A stretch of 64,000 nt of DNA, from the NCBI GenBank assembly GCA_018873245.2, contig JAEMBT020000009.1, forward strand, positions 4,884,242 to 4,948,241, in the 5' to 3' direction. The first letter of the stretch is position 1. Every line of letters begins with the position of its first letter. The stretch is from Archegozetes longisetosus (taxonomy: Eukaryota; Arthropoda; Arachnida; Sarcoptiformes; Trhypochthoniidae). Positions 13,101 to 24,985 of this stretch are shown here, one piece after another. A program made the position numbers and the translations under genes. The notes beneath the pieces were generated by a model that did no database searches, had not been told where the DNA came from, and saw nothing but the letters and a program-made list of their open reading frames with translations.

Positions 13101-15400
13101 AAAACTTTTTACAAGAGTTTCCAAGTCATTAAACAGTCTTCAATCTGTATTCGATCTCAAATAAATTGTCATTAAATACATATAACTTATAAATATAGTG
13201 TTTAAATTATTATTCAATGTAAAATTTACCAAAATCTTTTATAATTAGAAACAAAAATTTGAATTGGAGTTCCTATCGCGTAACTTGTTCGAAACTGGAC
13301 AAATCGAAATGTTTAATCCAGATATGCCTCTCGACGAACAAATAGAACTCTTACCATACGATCCAAGATATGAGTTCCCAAAAGAACGCCTAAAACTTGG
13401 TATCAACCTTTTTCCTTACAATCATCATTAAAATCAATCACTTCATTATTAATTTTGACATTATGTTTGTGTGACAGGTCGAACTTTGGGTCAGGGAGCG
13501 TTTGGTCGAGTAGTTAAGGCTGAGGCTATAGGTCTCGAGGAAGGAGAAACTTCAACAACAGTTGCCGTCAAAATGCTTAAAGGTTTATAAAAAAATAACT
13601 TCGAAAAAACTTACATATCAAATGATTTCTAATTAAAATTGATAGAAAGGGCTGATATCAATCAACGAAAGGCATTAATGGCTGAATTGAAAATTCTCAT
13701 ACATTTGGGCAGACATTTAAATATTGTCAATCTTTTGGGTGCAGTCACTAAAAATTTAGTAAAAGGAGAACTACTGGTTATTGTGGAATATTGCAAATTT
13801 GGAAATCTTAGACATTATCTTTTGTCATATCGCGACTCATTTGTAAATCAATTAAATTCACAGACAGGACTTATAGATCCAAACATCAAAACAATACAAG
13901 ATATGAAAATACTTTCGAACATAAACAATCACAACAGTCCGAACTATGAGAATGTATTCGCTGCCAATGGAATTAATAATCCTAATTATACGACTTCACA
14001 AATGTCTACCATAAGCACAAAAGACACCGTCCGTTATGCAGATATTATGCACCAACAAAGTGGTAGTTATACTAATGGTTACATCACATCCATTAATAGA
14101 AATAGTAATACGGGTCAAGAGACTGGTTGTGATTCGGTTTCTGGTACAGGTTCTGGTGGTTATCGTGGAGAAACTATACGTAAAACAGCAAAGAATAACG
14201 TGGTTACTACTTGTGATTTGTTGTGTTTTGCATTTCAGTGCGCTCGAGGAATGCAATACTTGGCTCATAGAAAAGTATCCATATTTCAATTGTAAAACAA
14301 GTTTCATCTGAAGTTTTTTTTATTTATTTACAGCTCATTCATAGAGATCTGGCTGCCAGAAATGTGTTGTTGGCTGAAGATAATATTGTGAAGATCTGTG
14401 ATTTTGGTTTAGCTAAAGATGTCTATAAATATGATAATTATGTTAAGAAGAATGATGGACCACTTCCTATCAAATGGATGGCAATCGAATCAATTCGCGA
14501 TAAAGTTTTTACTTCAAAAAGTGATGTAAATAATTGTTTTCTACAGCATTATTGGTTACAGTTTTGAATGAATGAGATTTTGTATTTTTGTTTTGAAGGT
14601 GTGGTCATTTGGAATACTTTTGTGGGAATTCTTTACATTAGGCGGTAATCCATACCCTGGAGTAGAGATCGATGAAGAATTTTATAAAAGACTTAAAGCT
14701 GGCTATCGTATGGAAAAACCTGACTTTGCTTCAAACAAAATGTTAGCTCATACTTATCACTAGATTTTGTTTTAAACACTAACTGGTTTAGACTTGAATT
14801 GAATTAATCTAGATACGAATTGATGACTCGTTGCTGGAACGCTGAGCCTAAGGATAGACCAGATTTTATGGAAATCGCAGACATTATCGGGGCTCTATTG
14901 GAGTCTAATGTTAGACAAGTGAGTGACCGAAAAGTCTTTGAATTAAAAATTTTTGATGAATTTTCGTATTGTTTCAAAAGCATTATTTAGATCTGAACGA
15001 TCCTTACCAAGAAACGAATGAACAAATACTCAATAATAACGATTATTTGAGAATGTCAACAATGCGTTCTTCATCTGGAGTTAACATTAATGACAATTAT
15101 CTTAAAATGAAATGTGATAGTGAGCGTAAATCTAAACCTTTGCAACATTACGACAATTTGGGGAATGTAAGACCAGTTAATAGTGATATTCCTGTGCCTA
15201 AAGAGCCGATGGAAGTCGTGCCTATGATTCAGTTGGACTCTTATGGCTGTAGTTATGATAGTAATTGGATTGAATCGAATACTACTGATGATTATCTCAG
15301 TATGGGTTCTAACGCCATTACAAATACAAATCAAAATAATATTTCCTATGATTTGACTTCTGATGTTTCTCCTCATCCGTCTTGTAATCTCGTCATTTAA
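7186..15400 (+). CDS. Pvr: VEGFR/PDGFR-like receptor tyrosine kinase, copy 1 (PVR class), 17 exons
   Basis: Cell-surface receptor expected to bind PDGF/VEGF-type ligands and signal by tyrosine phosphorylation. Exons with matching GT-AG phases: 7186-7343, 7707-7887, 7985-8278, 8592-8734, 8795-8981, 9055-9329, 9568-9985, 10283-10450, 10507-10665, 10889-11310, 13249-13399, 13478-13582, 13646-14274, 14334-14525, 14599-14741, 14813-14918, 14981-15400, giving about 1,380 residues. Exons 1-10 encode seven Ig-like domains. Domain 4 (exon 6) lacks the Ig cysteine pair, as in class III/V receptors. Exon 10 also carries the single membrane helix ([14 protein letters not shown]) and basic stop-transfer GKKIRQ. 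The kinase has [29 protein letters not shown] and an insert of about 110 residues in exon 13 with YENV. The tail has YLRM, YLKM and YLSM, PI3-kinase-type sites. The signal-peptide exon is unresolved. Confidence 0.92.
11311..13248 (+). other. long intron 10 of first receptor, with conserved protein-like relic
   Basis: A 1.9 kb intron between the membrane exon and the juxtamembrane exon. It contains the MITE at 11850-12255. Blocks at about 11590-11800 and 12270-12860 are conserved in the second gene's intron (55480-55790 and 57690-58200). They read partly like decayed protein, for example [11 protein letters not shown] at about 11640 and [14 protein letters not shown] at about 12270. I cannot assign them to a family. 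They are probably an element that was already broken before the duplication. Confidence 0.5.
11850..12255. mobile_element. MITE, GGGTGACCAAGT ends, in receptor intron
   Basis: A 406-bp element with inverted ends GGGTGACCAAGT and ACTTGGTCACCC and inner inverted ATGCGGGACA blocks, flanked by TA (11848-11849 and 12256-12257). The second receptor's intron has no element at the aligned site near 55735, so the insertion followed the gene duplication. TA duplication suggests Tc1/mariner mobilisation. Confidence 0.85.
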
Positions 15401-16224
15401 ATCAATAATTAATGTAAACATAATATAAAACTCTGACTGGACTTTATAAAACCCTAAATCTTTAAGATGTTTTTATTGCAATTCTTGTTCTGATTATAAA
15501 ATAGTGTAATTCATCTTTCACTATCTTCAATCTAAAAAATTTGTTTAACGTTTTACTAAAGTTTTATAAAACCTATAATAATAAAGGTTTAATTATGAAA
15601 TAATATAGATATTTTTATTTTTTAAAACGAAAATTGATATAAATCTAAAAAATAATGATTCGACTAATAAATGAAAACTTAAGTCTAATTGAATAAATAG
15701 AAAAATCACACAAACTTAATCCGACGTGATATCAGCTGATAATAAATGTTTGTATTGATCAAGACTTAAAAGTGAATCCGTTACCGATTCATGTTTACCA
15801 CGAAATGGAAGAATAATAGCTATGTACCCATTAGACCATGTCTTAAATCATGAAAATAATTGATAAAATCTCTTATAGGTACTCATCAAGTGATAAACAC
15901 TCACTCATTCAGTCAAAAGATTGCAATTACTTCTTAATCTATGATTGAATTCAACAATAGTGTCATTATTACAAGCCTGTATGTCATATACCTTACAGTC
16001 ATTAGTTTCATTACGCATAATAGGTTCGAAACTCGCGATCTGTCCACCCTTTGAATTAAAGTCATTTAATTGACTTAAATCAATAATAATTAAACAAATT
16101 TTCTACAAAAATAAAACTCAATTTTAAGTAATATAATAAATAAAATATAATTTGATTACTCATAACAACACTTTGTATCTGTAATTAGCGTAAATTTTCT
16201 TGTGCTTTTAAGACATCACTTAAA
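15401..16224 (+). other. 3' flank of first receptor with polyadenylation signals
   Basis: AATAAA hexamers lie at 15580-15585 and 15666-15671, within 300 bp of the stop codon, and are plausible polyadenylation signals. The flank aligns with 63311-64000 beyond the second gene. No other gene is seen. Confidence 0.6.
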
Positions 16225-17060
16225 TAGGCATAGACTCCATATAAGAACCTTTCGGCACACACTAATACAATAGGTGTTACTGTGCTTAGCAATGTTTAGA
16301 TCCGTGTAGTGCTTCACTTAAATTGCACTCCCTCTCCATATACTTAAAATCATATGACTATTTCAGGTAATATATAAGATTTACCATATAATTAATATAG
16401 CATTAATCTATGTTTTGCTACTAAAGTTGATCATATGTTTGCTAAAACAAAATCTATTAAATTCTATGAAAAGTATCAAAAGATTTTTTTTAGTAAAGAT
16501 CGTCTACACATTTCTTTTATGGGAAATTTAAGACATTTTATTCAAGGCGAATAACAGTTTCAATACTTATTGTTTGAAATAGGTCCATCAAGTAAAAACT
16601 TTTCGTTGAAAAGTATATTTATTATTGATTGTTCAACTTTAATCAATGGTTTCTTTTACTTTGAATATGTATTGCAAAATACTTTAATCTTGAATAGATT
16701 TTGAAAGCTGTTACGAATTAATAGATAATTTTCACATTAAACAATTAACTCTCAAAAAGCCAAATTTATTTCTAAAGCCAGTGAAAGTTAGGAAAACCCG
16801 AATGCAAAAAATCAGTTACAAATTAAAGAGAAATTCAAAATTGATGTAATTTTTTGTGATAGAATAAGGTATTACTTTTGGAGAAGTTATGAAAAAAGAT
16901 TATTATTACTATAGTAAGTCTGACTCAGTTTTGGCATCAGTAATAGTGGATTCCGTTAGTAAAGGTAATTGAAAAGTTAACAGTCAATCACTATACAACC
17001 ACTGCGAAAAAGGGTGGTAACAACTTTTCACTCTCCCTTGTTTTCGACTTCCGCTAAGTT
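16225..17060. repeat. unit 5' boundary segment, copy 2 of 3 (truncated third unit)
   Basis: About 835 bp closely matching 43027-43838, starting with the shared AGAACCTTTCGGCACACAC block. It directly follows the 3' flank of the first receptor, the position the next tandem unit would occupy. Homology stops near 17060, beyond which no receptor sequence follows. It looks like the stump of another unit. Confidence 0.8.
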
Positions 17061-17675
17061 ATATTCATTTGTAAATAATTTCATAAATTCATAATTGACC
17101 AATAAACAATTAGTGACTAATATCAATACAGCTAACTAAGGAAGACCTTCTAAAAATGTAAGAAGGTAATAATGAATCAAGAGACAATTCGTTAAATAAT
17201 AAGAGTACTTATTGCCAGATTATCCAGATCGAATATTCCGGAAATTTATCGATCAAAGCATTTACGCAATTATTTTAATGAATTAATTGAAAATAATTCA
17301 TTTAACTGTTTTCATTATACATATGGACCGCAAAAAATTATAACTAATACTAATGAGAAGAATCAAGGCTTAAAAATTAAGAGATTTTGTGCTCTTATTG
17401 ATATCAAGACTAAAAGAGTCAACGATTTAACAAGTTTAATCATAAGTATTGGATCGATCAAAATTGTTTCTATTTGGAGATTAAGTGCCTCATTAAAAGG
17501 ATTAAAATTATTGATAACTCTTGTGATTATGATCACGGTTTAGATATGTTTCTATTTCTATTTTAATTAATTTTATTCTTTAATAATGTTTAAATTGCAT
17601 TTAATTGACAATTAGCAAACTCTTAATGTTTAACTGATATTTAACTACTTTCCAACTATCGTATACTTAACTAAG
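17061..17675. other. intergenic, no gene seen
   Basis: AT-rich sequence with no supported exon or repeat. Confidence 0.5.
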
Positions 17676-18651
17676 GACTATAGTCCGATAAGAAGAATGT
17701 GCTCAAATCGAATAATTAGTACAACTAATTTGTAATATTCCTCATTCCCCATCAACCATATGCAGGAAAATTTTCAAAAGTAACCGAAGGCGGAGTTATG
17801 AAATTTTTTCAAAAAATTTTACTGAAGGGTCTGTGAGCGAAAAATGAATTTTAAAAGTTAATTTAATCCCTTTGACCACCTTCAAACTTAATGAAATTTT
17901 CAGATATTATAGATACTTGTGTGAAGATATTTTTCACAAAGTATCAAAGTAGTAAAAGTTTTGCTAGGGGGCGTTTCGAGAGACTAAAAATTTACCGCTA
18001 AAATGTGCCTATTTTAATCATAGTAATATATATGCGAATCGAAAATGATAGGCGAAATTAAGGTTGTCCATAAATTACGTTTGAATTCAATAAAATGGAG
18101 GCATAATTTATGTGAGACCCAAAATACCTAAAACATTAGAGTTAAAAGATAAATATGATATTCGATTTAACAGAGTTGGAAATGGAAGGCATAACATCGC
18201 CACACCCTTTTTTGTGTTACTCTAAGTTGAGCTAATAACTATATGCACATATAAACTAGTTCATTAACCTTAACATGCTATAACCAATTCTATAAATTAG
18301 TGCCACTTATATAAAATAAGCTCTTAGTAATGGTAAATTTTTAGCCTCTCGAAACGCCCCCTAGCAACTCTTGTACTACTTTGATACTTTGTGAAAAATA
18401 TCTTCACACTAGTATCTATAACATTTGAAATTTTCATTAAGTTTGAAGGTGGTCAAAGGGGTTAAATTAACTTTAAAAATTCATTTTTCGCTCACAGACC
18501 CTTAAGTAAAATTTTTGAAAAAATTTCATAACTTCGCCTCCGATTACTTTTGAAAATTTTACTGCATGTAGTCGATGGGGAACGAGAAATACTACAAATT
18601 AGTTGTACTAATTATTCGATTTGAGCATATTCTTCTTATCCGACCATAGTT
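17676..18651. mobile_element. long-armed foldback element
   Basis: Arms of about 330 bp at 17676-18000 and 18330-18651 are near-perfect inverted copies. Paired landmarks include CGATAAGAAGAATGTGCTC, ACAGACCC and CTAGGGGGCGTTTCGAGAG. The loop of about 330 bp has no open frame of note. It encodes no transposase, so it is presumably non-autonomous. I could not fix a target duplication. Confidence 0.85.
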
Positions 18652-19259
18652 CTTTGAACTACTTTTTAAATAACATTTATATTCGATATAAAGAGTGAAA
18701 CACTTGAGTGAGTTATTATTTGGTTAATTGTTTTGTTCAATAGTTTTGAAAACTAGCATTTATTTGAGTTATAAGCAGTTTGTATTTTTAACTTATATTG
18801 AAATCGAAGATTTGAAAGCATGTGACATTAAAAATGTTTTTTCTTATCAATAGACATTTTATAACTATTCATTCAAATAGTGATAGACTAATTGAAAATA
18901 AAAATCTTTTCTGACTGATTTTGTCTAAGACTATTTTTTCAAAGTATTTATTTTTGTCAATAGAGCCCAATTTCGGTCATTACATATCTAAACCTTTCAA
19001 TTTCAAGTTTTAACATGTTAATAATGATTACAACAGATTTTCGCTAATTTTTATGACATTCGAATAATTTTATTCGCGAAAAATTTTTCAAACAAATGAT
19101 TAAAACAATATCTCTTGTCTAATTTTCTCCTAATCATAGTAATAAGTGATAAAAGTATTTATTTATTGTGAAGAAATATTGAACTCAACTCTTCTCTGGA
19201 CTCAAAAAATAGAAATAAAAATACTGTTAAGAGATTGAAGACAATAACCGATTGAGCAG
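18652..19259. other. intergenic, no gene seen
   Basis: AT-rich sequence with no supported exon or repeat. Confidence 0.5.
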
Positions 19260-20303
19260 AAATTGAATTCAGTGATAACACAAATGAACTGAAACTAACG
19301 CTAAATCAGTTGAAATCGTTGCGTGAATTTCAATCACCCGTTGATATCATGCCTAATGAAAATTTTGGTACACCTTCAACGGTTTTTTGCAATTGATAAG
19401 AGAATGTCGATTACCGGTAGCTGTTATTTCAAAATTGGATCTCGAATTCCCGAAATCGATGCGTAAAAGAATTTATTCGAGCGTTCAATACAATTACGGT
19501 TCGAATAAGATGTCAGAAAATAAATCTAAATGTTATGAACCAATTAATAATGATTTAGATTTAGTTAAAATACGAAAAGACATAATCAATAATTCTGCAA
19601 AATTAAGTAATATTTATGTAGATAAAGATATTAAGGATAAAACGTTTAAGAAAAGTGATGGTAATAAGAGTAACAATGGTTCGGATGAAGAAGAAGAATG
19701 GAATAAATATGATATGAGTTGCTACACGATGATGTGACAGAACAGGAAAGGACTAAAGAGAGGTTATTTGAAGAAGTTGAGCTTCAGTAGGAAAAAGGTG
19801 GGTCTAGACTAGTCTTTTATACAGAGGCACAGTTTTGGGACTTGAGTGACAATAAGGGAGACTTTGATGAGAAACTGCTGACGACTGTGATCTCGGCATG
19901 AGTTTATATCGCAAAAGTCAATCTTCTGCTGATAACGATGCCATTCATTTGATGGCAGAGATTAGATTAAGTTAAGGAAAGGAAAGCGAAAATCAGATAA
20001 ATTTAAAGTTAATTCTGTTCATGATAACAGGTATGAAATCAGTAGTTTTGAGCTTATATTAGGTTTTTAAACTGATTTTTAATTTTAATTCATTTTCTTA
20101 GTGATTCAGGAATTGGTTCTTTTGAGAAACACACGAAAAGCACCAGGAAACAAGAAATGGTAAGTCAGGGCTGGAAAAGTGATTCAGGTTTGGGAAAATG
20201 TTTTAGTGAATTAGTTGAGCCGATTCCTGATTGTGGACGATTGCCATCAAATAAAAAAGGTTTGGGTTATAGAAGAGAAAACTTCAATCTTTTCAGTTTT
20301 TGA
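19260..20303 (+). pseudogene. decayed G-patch domain gene
   Basis: Protein-like segments occur in order but in changing frames: LTLNQLKSLREF (about 19290), VISKLDLEFPKSMRKRI (19425-19475) with an acidic stretch GSDEEEEW, then EQERTKERLFEEVE, FWDLSDNKGDFDEK, and SLYRKSQSSADND. A good splice junction joins 20030 to 20102 (AG|GTATGA and TTAG). The last exon contains QGWKSDSGLGK and, 22 residues on, KKGLGYRR, the glycine pattern of a G-patch RNA-processing domain, then a stop at 20301-20303. At least three frame changes and an in-frame stop near 19790 interrupt it. It is either a pseudogene or a gene with sequencing errors. Confidence 0.55.
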
Positions 20304-22440
20304 AGCCTGGTGACAAAAAATCTCAAAACTATTCAAATTACTGTATATATTTATGTAAATATGTACTTAGTCATAAATTGTTTTGAAAAATAATTCCCGA
20401 TATATATTAACTGTAAATAGTACAAAAGCATTTATTACATAATAAATGATTTATATTTTCATTTCTATTACTGAATATATAACTGTGAATGAACTTAGTT
20501 CTTGCAAAAAGTGAAAGTTTTGGATCATTTTTATATGATGCAAACATTTTGAAAACTTTCATTGAAAATTTTGTATGTATTGAGTTGAGCTCAGGCTCCT
20601 CTATCAATTAACGAGATGTTTAATTTTACCTTTTACCGGAACTGGTATTACTTCACATATTTTGAGCTGAATGGGCATCTTTTTACTGCAAATAATCTTA
20701 TGGTAATCAATAATAAAAGTAATGATTGATAAAAACAGAGTGAGCGAAACCAATTGGTGGATATGCAGATAAAATTAGTATTCTTACGATAGCAATAATA
20801 TCACTTTATATTTTTTGATAATCTTTTTGCCCTCTTTTATGATATTTGTAAATGATTGAGACAGACCTGGTCTGCATTTGTAGTTATTTCTGTCCTGCAT
20901 ATTACTCAGGATATATGGTAATTTTCTTCTCTAGCACTTTGATTACAGATTTGAGATTTTCGAGTAAATAAAGAGAAACATTTCCTTCAACCAACGAATA
21001 CAGAGGGATATTCTCTAAAATTGAAGAGTCTGAAAGCTAATAACTTTTTATACATAATGTAAACTGTAACAAAACTTCTACCTACTTTTAAAGTATCTCC
21101 AACACTATAAAATTAAATAAGTCTGTAAACAATTAAAACGACAAAAACCTGCTAACATCACGAGAATTAGATGGTTATGCAATAAGACTTTCCTGAAATA
21201 GTCATAGCATTTAGTCAACCAGAAGATTGTGCAATTGGAAAGCAATCATTTCAACCAGCAAAACACACAATATAATAGATTGTAAAGATAAAAATGCAAG
21301 AGAGATAATGGTTTCGATGTATCATCTAATGAACCAAGAGATCCGTCAGGTATTGCAAAACGATGCATAAATAAACTTTAGCTAAATTTGGAAAATGTAC
21401 GGAGAAGAGTGGTCACGAATTCCTACGAATCACATCCAAAGCACACTCCGTGTGGTCTAAAAGATGTTGAATGGTAGTTAAGAATATACTCTCATATTGA
21501 GAATATATTGCATAAATTATAGTATTCAATAAAATGTTATTCAACTCAAAACTCTCAATTTCTGGAGAATACCCCTCTATACTTTGTGAATATAAAATTT
21601 GAAAATATTTTACAAAAGACTTATGACCTTTGAAGAATATTTTGTTTCATTAAGAAGTAGTATGACGCTTTGGCTCGAGCTCCAAAACGCTTAACAAGGA
21701 ATAAAAAGATTCACTTATCGAAAGTTTTGAATTCAATATTAATTGTATTCCCTATAATATATCTTTATTTGATTGCAATCTTATTTTATTAGTAAAAATG
21801 AGAAAATTTTGATACAAACAAAAGAAAAATACATCAGTCAATTAATTAATGATACAAAATAACATTTATCTGTGCTTTCTTTTAATAATTTGTCACTAAT
21901 ATTAATAATATAAAAGTTTATGAAATTTTAATATTTTTGAAGATTTACACACAAAAATCTATCAAATTGATAAGTATTTTTCAAAACTATCTACATTCAT
22001 GGGAAAAAAAGCTAAATGAGGTCTTGGTTGGTGTAATAAAAATTTCTAGAAACTTTCTCGAGTAACTTTCTTGTAATATTTCTAGAAAGTTTCTAGAAAT
22101 TTTCCAACACTGATTTTTGATTACAAGGCCTTTGCCCAAAGACGCATTAAGCTTTTAACTTTTTATTACAAAATAGATTTTATAACATATAAAATAAAAC
22201 TTGAAATAGAATATTGTCTATATTTAAGATATTACCACATCGAATATAAAAATTGAATGCATTGATAAAATTATTAAAACTTTAAGCATTATTGAAGGTT
22301 AAAGTTTGACAACTTCTGGAATAATGAAAGATTGATACAAATTTCGTAAAATTTATAATCGCCTAACAATAAATTGGAGAGAAAAACTTAGTCATTACAG
22401 ACAATCAAAGTTTTTATTAAAGGATTTTTCTAATTTGCAG
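20304..22440. other. intergenic; heat-shock-element-like cluster only
   Basis: No supported gene. The one striking motif is a cluster of TTCTAGAA palindromes at 22043-22100, listed separately. Confidence 0.5.
22043..22100. promoter_or_regulatory. cluster resembling heat-shock elements
   Basis: Three TTCTAGAA copies and adjacent TTTC units lie within 58 bp, fitting the alternating GAA/TTC pattern bound by heat-shock factor. No gene start is visible immediately next to it, so a chance or relic origin is possible. A weaker relative lies at 25335-25365. Confidence 0.25.
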
Positions 22441-22557
22441 GGTTGCACGAGATATTTTGAAGGTGGTCAGAGCAAAAAATGTAAGGGATAGAAAATTAGA
22501 TTATTTTATTGAATTCTACATAAGAAATGGAATTGATGTCAGTTCAATTAATAGTTG
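22441..22557 (+). other. candidate orphan exon
   Basis: A 117-bp open segment bounded by a good acceptor (TTTGCAG) and a good donor (GTAAGC at 22558). It would read VARDILKVVRAKNVRDRKL and onward, mixed charged and hydrophobic like a real protein. I do not recognise it and see no partner exon. It may belong to a decayed gene or element. Confidence 0.25.
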
Positions 22558-22833
22558 GTAAGCTGATCATCAACTTTTTTGAAGGCTTCAAGTCGAATAA
22601 GGTAATATCTGAGAAAGTCTTGAAACGGTTCAACTCAACTATTAAAATGCTTCAGTTCAAAACAGCATTTCACTTCAATCTCTTCTTTGCTAATCATTCA
22701 AATTGTGTTCAGCAGATTAAGATCAGGAGTGTTACCCAGACAAACATTATACAGCAGAAGAAACTTAATCCTGAACGAAAGTGACACCTTCAACTGAAAG
22801 CATACTATCTGGTGATTTCAAAAAGGGATAGTA

Positions 22834-23520
22834 TTAAGTCTGAATAGCTTCTCGAAAATAGTTGCCATCCCAACTTTGCCTAAATTCTTTATACAGTGAC
22901 AATAATTTTTTAACTATGAAGTTATGAAATTTCCATAGGTCATGATTTGGCACTAGTTCACAATAGCGTTTACTTTCTTCGAAGTCTTCCTTGCTCTTGA
23001 CCCAAATGGTGGTCACTTTAATGGTTGAGCTTATGAATGAACCAAGCACAAAAAGCCATCAGAAGGTCCTAAGGTTAGAAAATTACTTTTTCACCGATTC
23101 GATAGCCATTTGCAATGCTGGAGCCTGTCTTTAATATAGGTTAGTGTTAAGAAGCTCGGCAATGATATGAAACCGTTTGATCCCTTCGTTTTCACTGAAT
23201 CATCTGATCGCTTAACGTGAAACTTATTTTCCTCTTCTCTACAATTCTTAGAGCAACAATAACGTTACATTTTTTCATTTGTTGCTTGCAGTCATCAAAA
23301 TTTCTTTGTTCTCTCCATACAAAGTTTGATATCCATTGTAAGGATATTTTACAGAGCAATCATCTAACTTTTTATTCAACAATCACTGACCCAATTTGTT
23401 TGTCATCAAACTCTCACTACAATCCAAGGTCTTGAGATGAATGCTGCTATGGCATTGTTAGCTTCTCGAAATGCAATTCTTTCAGTTTTATCAGTTGTTT
23501 CTTGTTTTTCATTATCGTAA
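22834..23520 (-). pseudogene. unrecognised protein-like relic
   Basis: On the minus strand a 71-residue frame (22834-23049; contains LWKFHNFIVKKLL and SLYKEFRQSW) lies downstream of another protein-like piece at 23440-23515 (KTERIAFREANNAIAAF). Stops and frame changes separate them. The composition is unlike random AT-rich sequence, so it is probably the remnant of a gene or transposase. I cannot name the family. Confidence 0.25.
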
Positions 23521-24198
23521 GTTCCATACATTAAAACATTTCGAAATTATTTTAAATACATCAAAACTTAAGAGAACGTAAGATGTTTAAACACTAAAAG
23601 TCAGCTGTTTATGATAACTGACAAAACAAAAAAGCACGCGATTCCAATGATTGAGTATTGTTTTGAAACTTTGCGAATCAATTCCATTTTGAAAGTATAA
23701 AGATTTTTCGATTTCAATTCGATATACTGATTAGAGGTTTTCACTGTAATCTCCTATCAAAAGATCTTTTACAACCCTTATAATATCAAATAATGCTCTG
23801 AAATATATAATTATTTTATCTTATAATAGAAGAATAAGATCTAGAAATATGTTCCTAACTATAATGCAAGCAAAACGTTAAATATATGAGTAAAGAAAGA
23901 GCGATTAACCAGAGCTTTTAAGAGTTTTGTTCAATAGCTCTTAATAAGCTTTGAATAGTTTTCCAATTGAATGCATATCTCATAGCATTTTATTCAATGC
24001 AATCAATTTTTAATTCGATATAATATATGATAAAAGGAGCGCAAAATAGCAATTTACTAAAAACTAGAGTCGAGACAACATCAGCATTTTTTTCAGGCTT
24101 TAGTGAACAGCTATTAATAATTAGTTTAAGTATGTATTCAATTGAATACAGTAAAACTTGAGTTACTTATGATTTTTTTACTGCTGTCAGTAGACAAC
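23521..24198. other. intergenic, no gene seen
   Basis: AT-rich sequence with no supported feature. Confidence 0.5.
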
Positions 24199-24436
24199 TC
24201 GTCATAAGACACTATTTTTTTTACTTGGGTGTCGTCTCTCTGTCCAGAGGATTAAAGAGAGATCTGAATAGCGTAAATGTTGAGGATTTTTATGGCAAAA
24301 TTTCCCATTCATTCAAATCGGCAATAAAACACTTGAGGATTTTACTATAAAGAACCTCAAAATTTACACTACTTAGATCTCTCTAATCCTCTAGATAGAC
24401 AACACCCAAATTAAAAAATATTAAGAGACAGCATTA
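24199..24436. mobile_element. short foldback element
   Basis: Inverted arms of about 90 bp. The left has TTGGGTGTCGTCTCTCTG and AGAGGATTA, and the right carries the inverse of these (TAATCCTCT, GACAACACCCAA). No coding potential. Non-autonomous element of unknown family. Confidence 0.65.
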
Positions 24437-24682
24437 TCATAAGTAAAAGTGGGGGTAAAAGGGTTTAAATTAGATAATTAAGTCATATATAACTAAATTT
24501 GGACTTTTATATTCAATGAAAAAATGTAATTGCTATTCTTTTTTCAAGTTATCAATAGGTAATTGGTTATGATATATTAGGATGAGTGGCACAAAATAGT
24601 TTTGACTAATATATAAAATCAAATGAAACAAATCGATAAAAAACTGACTAATTTGTTGACGTTGAGTAGACAATGTGAAACA

Positions 24683-24985
24683 TCAGGTCTCGTCATTGCA
24701 ATGATTTCCGTCGTCTTTTATTTTAATGTGATAGGGATTAATCTTATGTCGTAGTAATGTATTAAATGATGAATAATCAGCAATTTGTGAGAATGTAGAG
24801 CTCGACGAATGTCGGTCTCGTTTATTGAGATCACCGAAAAAGTATTTCTTCATATTGGATGATCCGTCTCCTACTGTGGAGATCGGTAAAGACGCGCCAT
24901 TTGAAGAGCCGCCCGAACCGGTTGACGATATCGAGAAACTAAGCACTATAATTGCTTTCGAGTTTAAGTCATTGTCACTGAATTC
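24683..24985 (-). CDS. candidate terminal exon, function unknown
   Basis: An open frame on the minus strand, ending at a stop at 24683-24685. It extends upstream past the first GTG at 24946 towards a possible acceptor (TTCAG) near 24985. It reads SSTGSGGSSNGASLP, then KKYFFGDLNKRDRHSSSS and a charged C-terminus NPYHIKIKDDGN. The serine/glycine-rich then basic composition is unlike the flanking AT-rich noise. There are no known domains and I see no upstream exon. It could be the last exon of a gene whose other exons I failed to find, or chance. Confidence 0.3.
   Translation of the reverse strand, partial: EFSDNDLNSKAIIVLSFSISSTGSGGSSNGASLPISTVGDGSSNMKKYFFGDLNKRDRHSSSSTFSQIADYSSFNTLLRHKINPYHIKIKDDGNHCNDET

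Larger units (their letters stand above)
2430..16130. repeat. duplication unit A (first receptor gene and flanks)
   Basis: This whole stretch aligns in order with 43027-64000 (unit C), both in the flanks and in the receptor gene. Examples of matching flank pairs are 3175-3270 with 46815-46910, 3400-4100 with 47030-47720, and 5860-6010 with 49245-49410. The gaps in the alignment are transposable elements found in only one unit. The unit is about 13.7 kb here. Ends are approximate. Confidence 0.85.

Noticed and set aside
13996..14311. Minus-strand and +2 frames over the kinase insert (also at 59812-60118)
   Set aside because: Shadows of exon 13 and conserved only because the true coding frame is.
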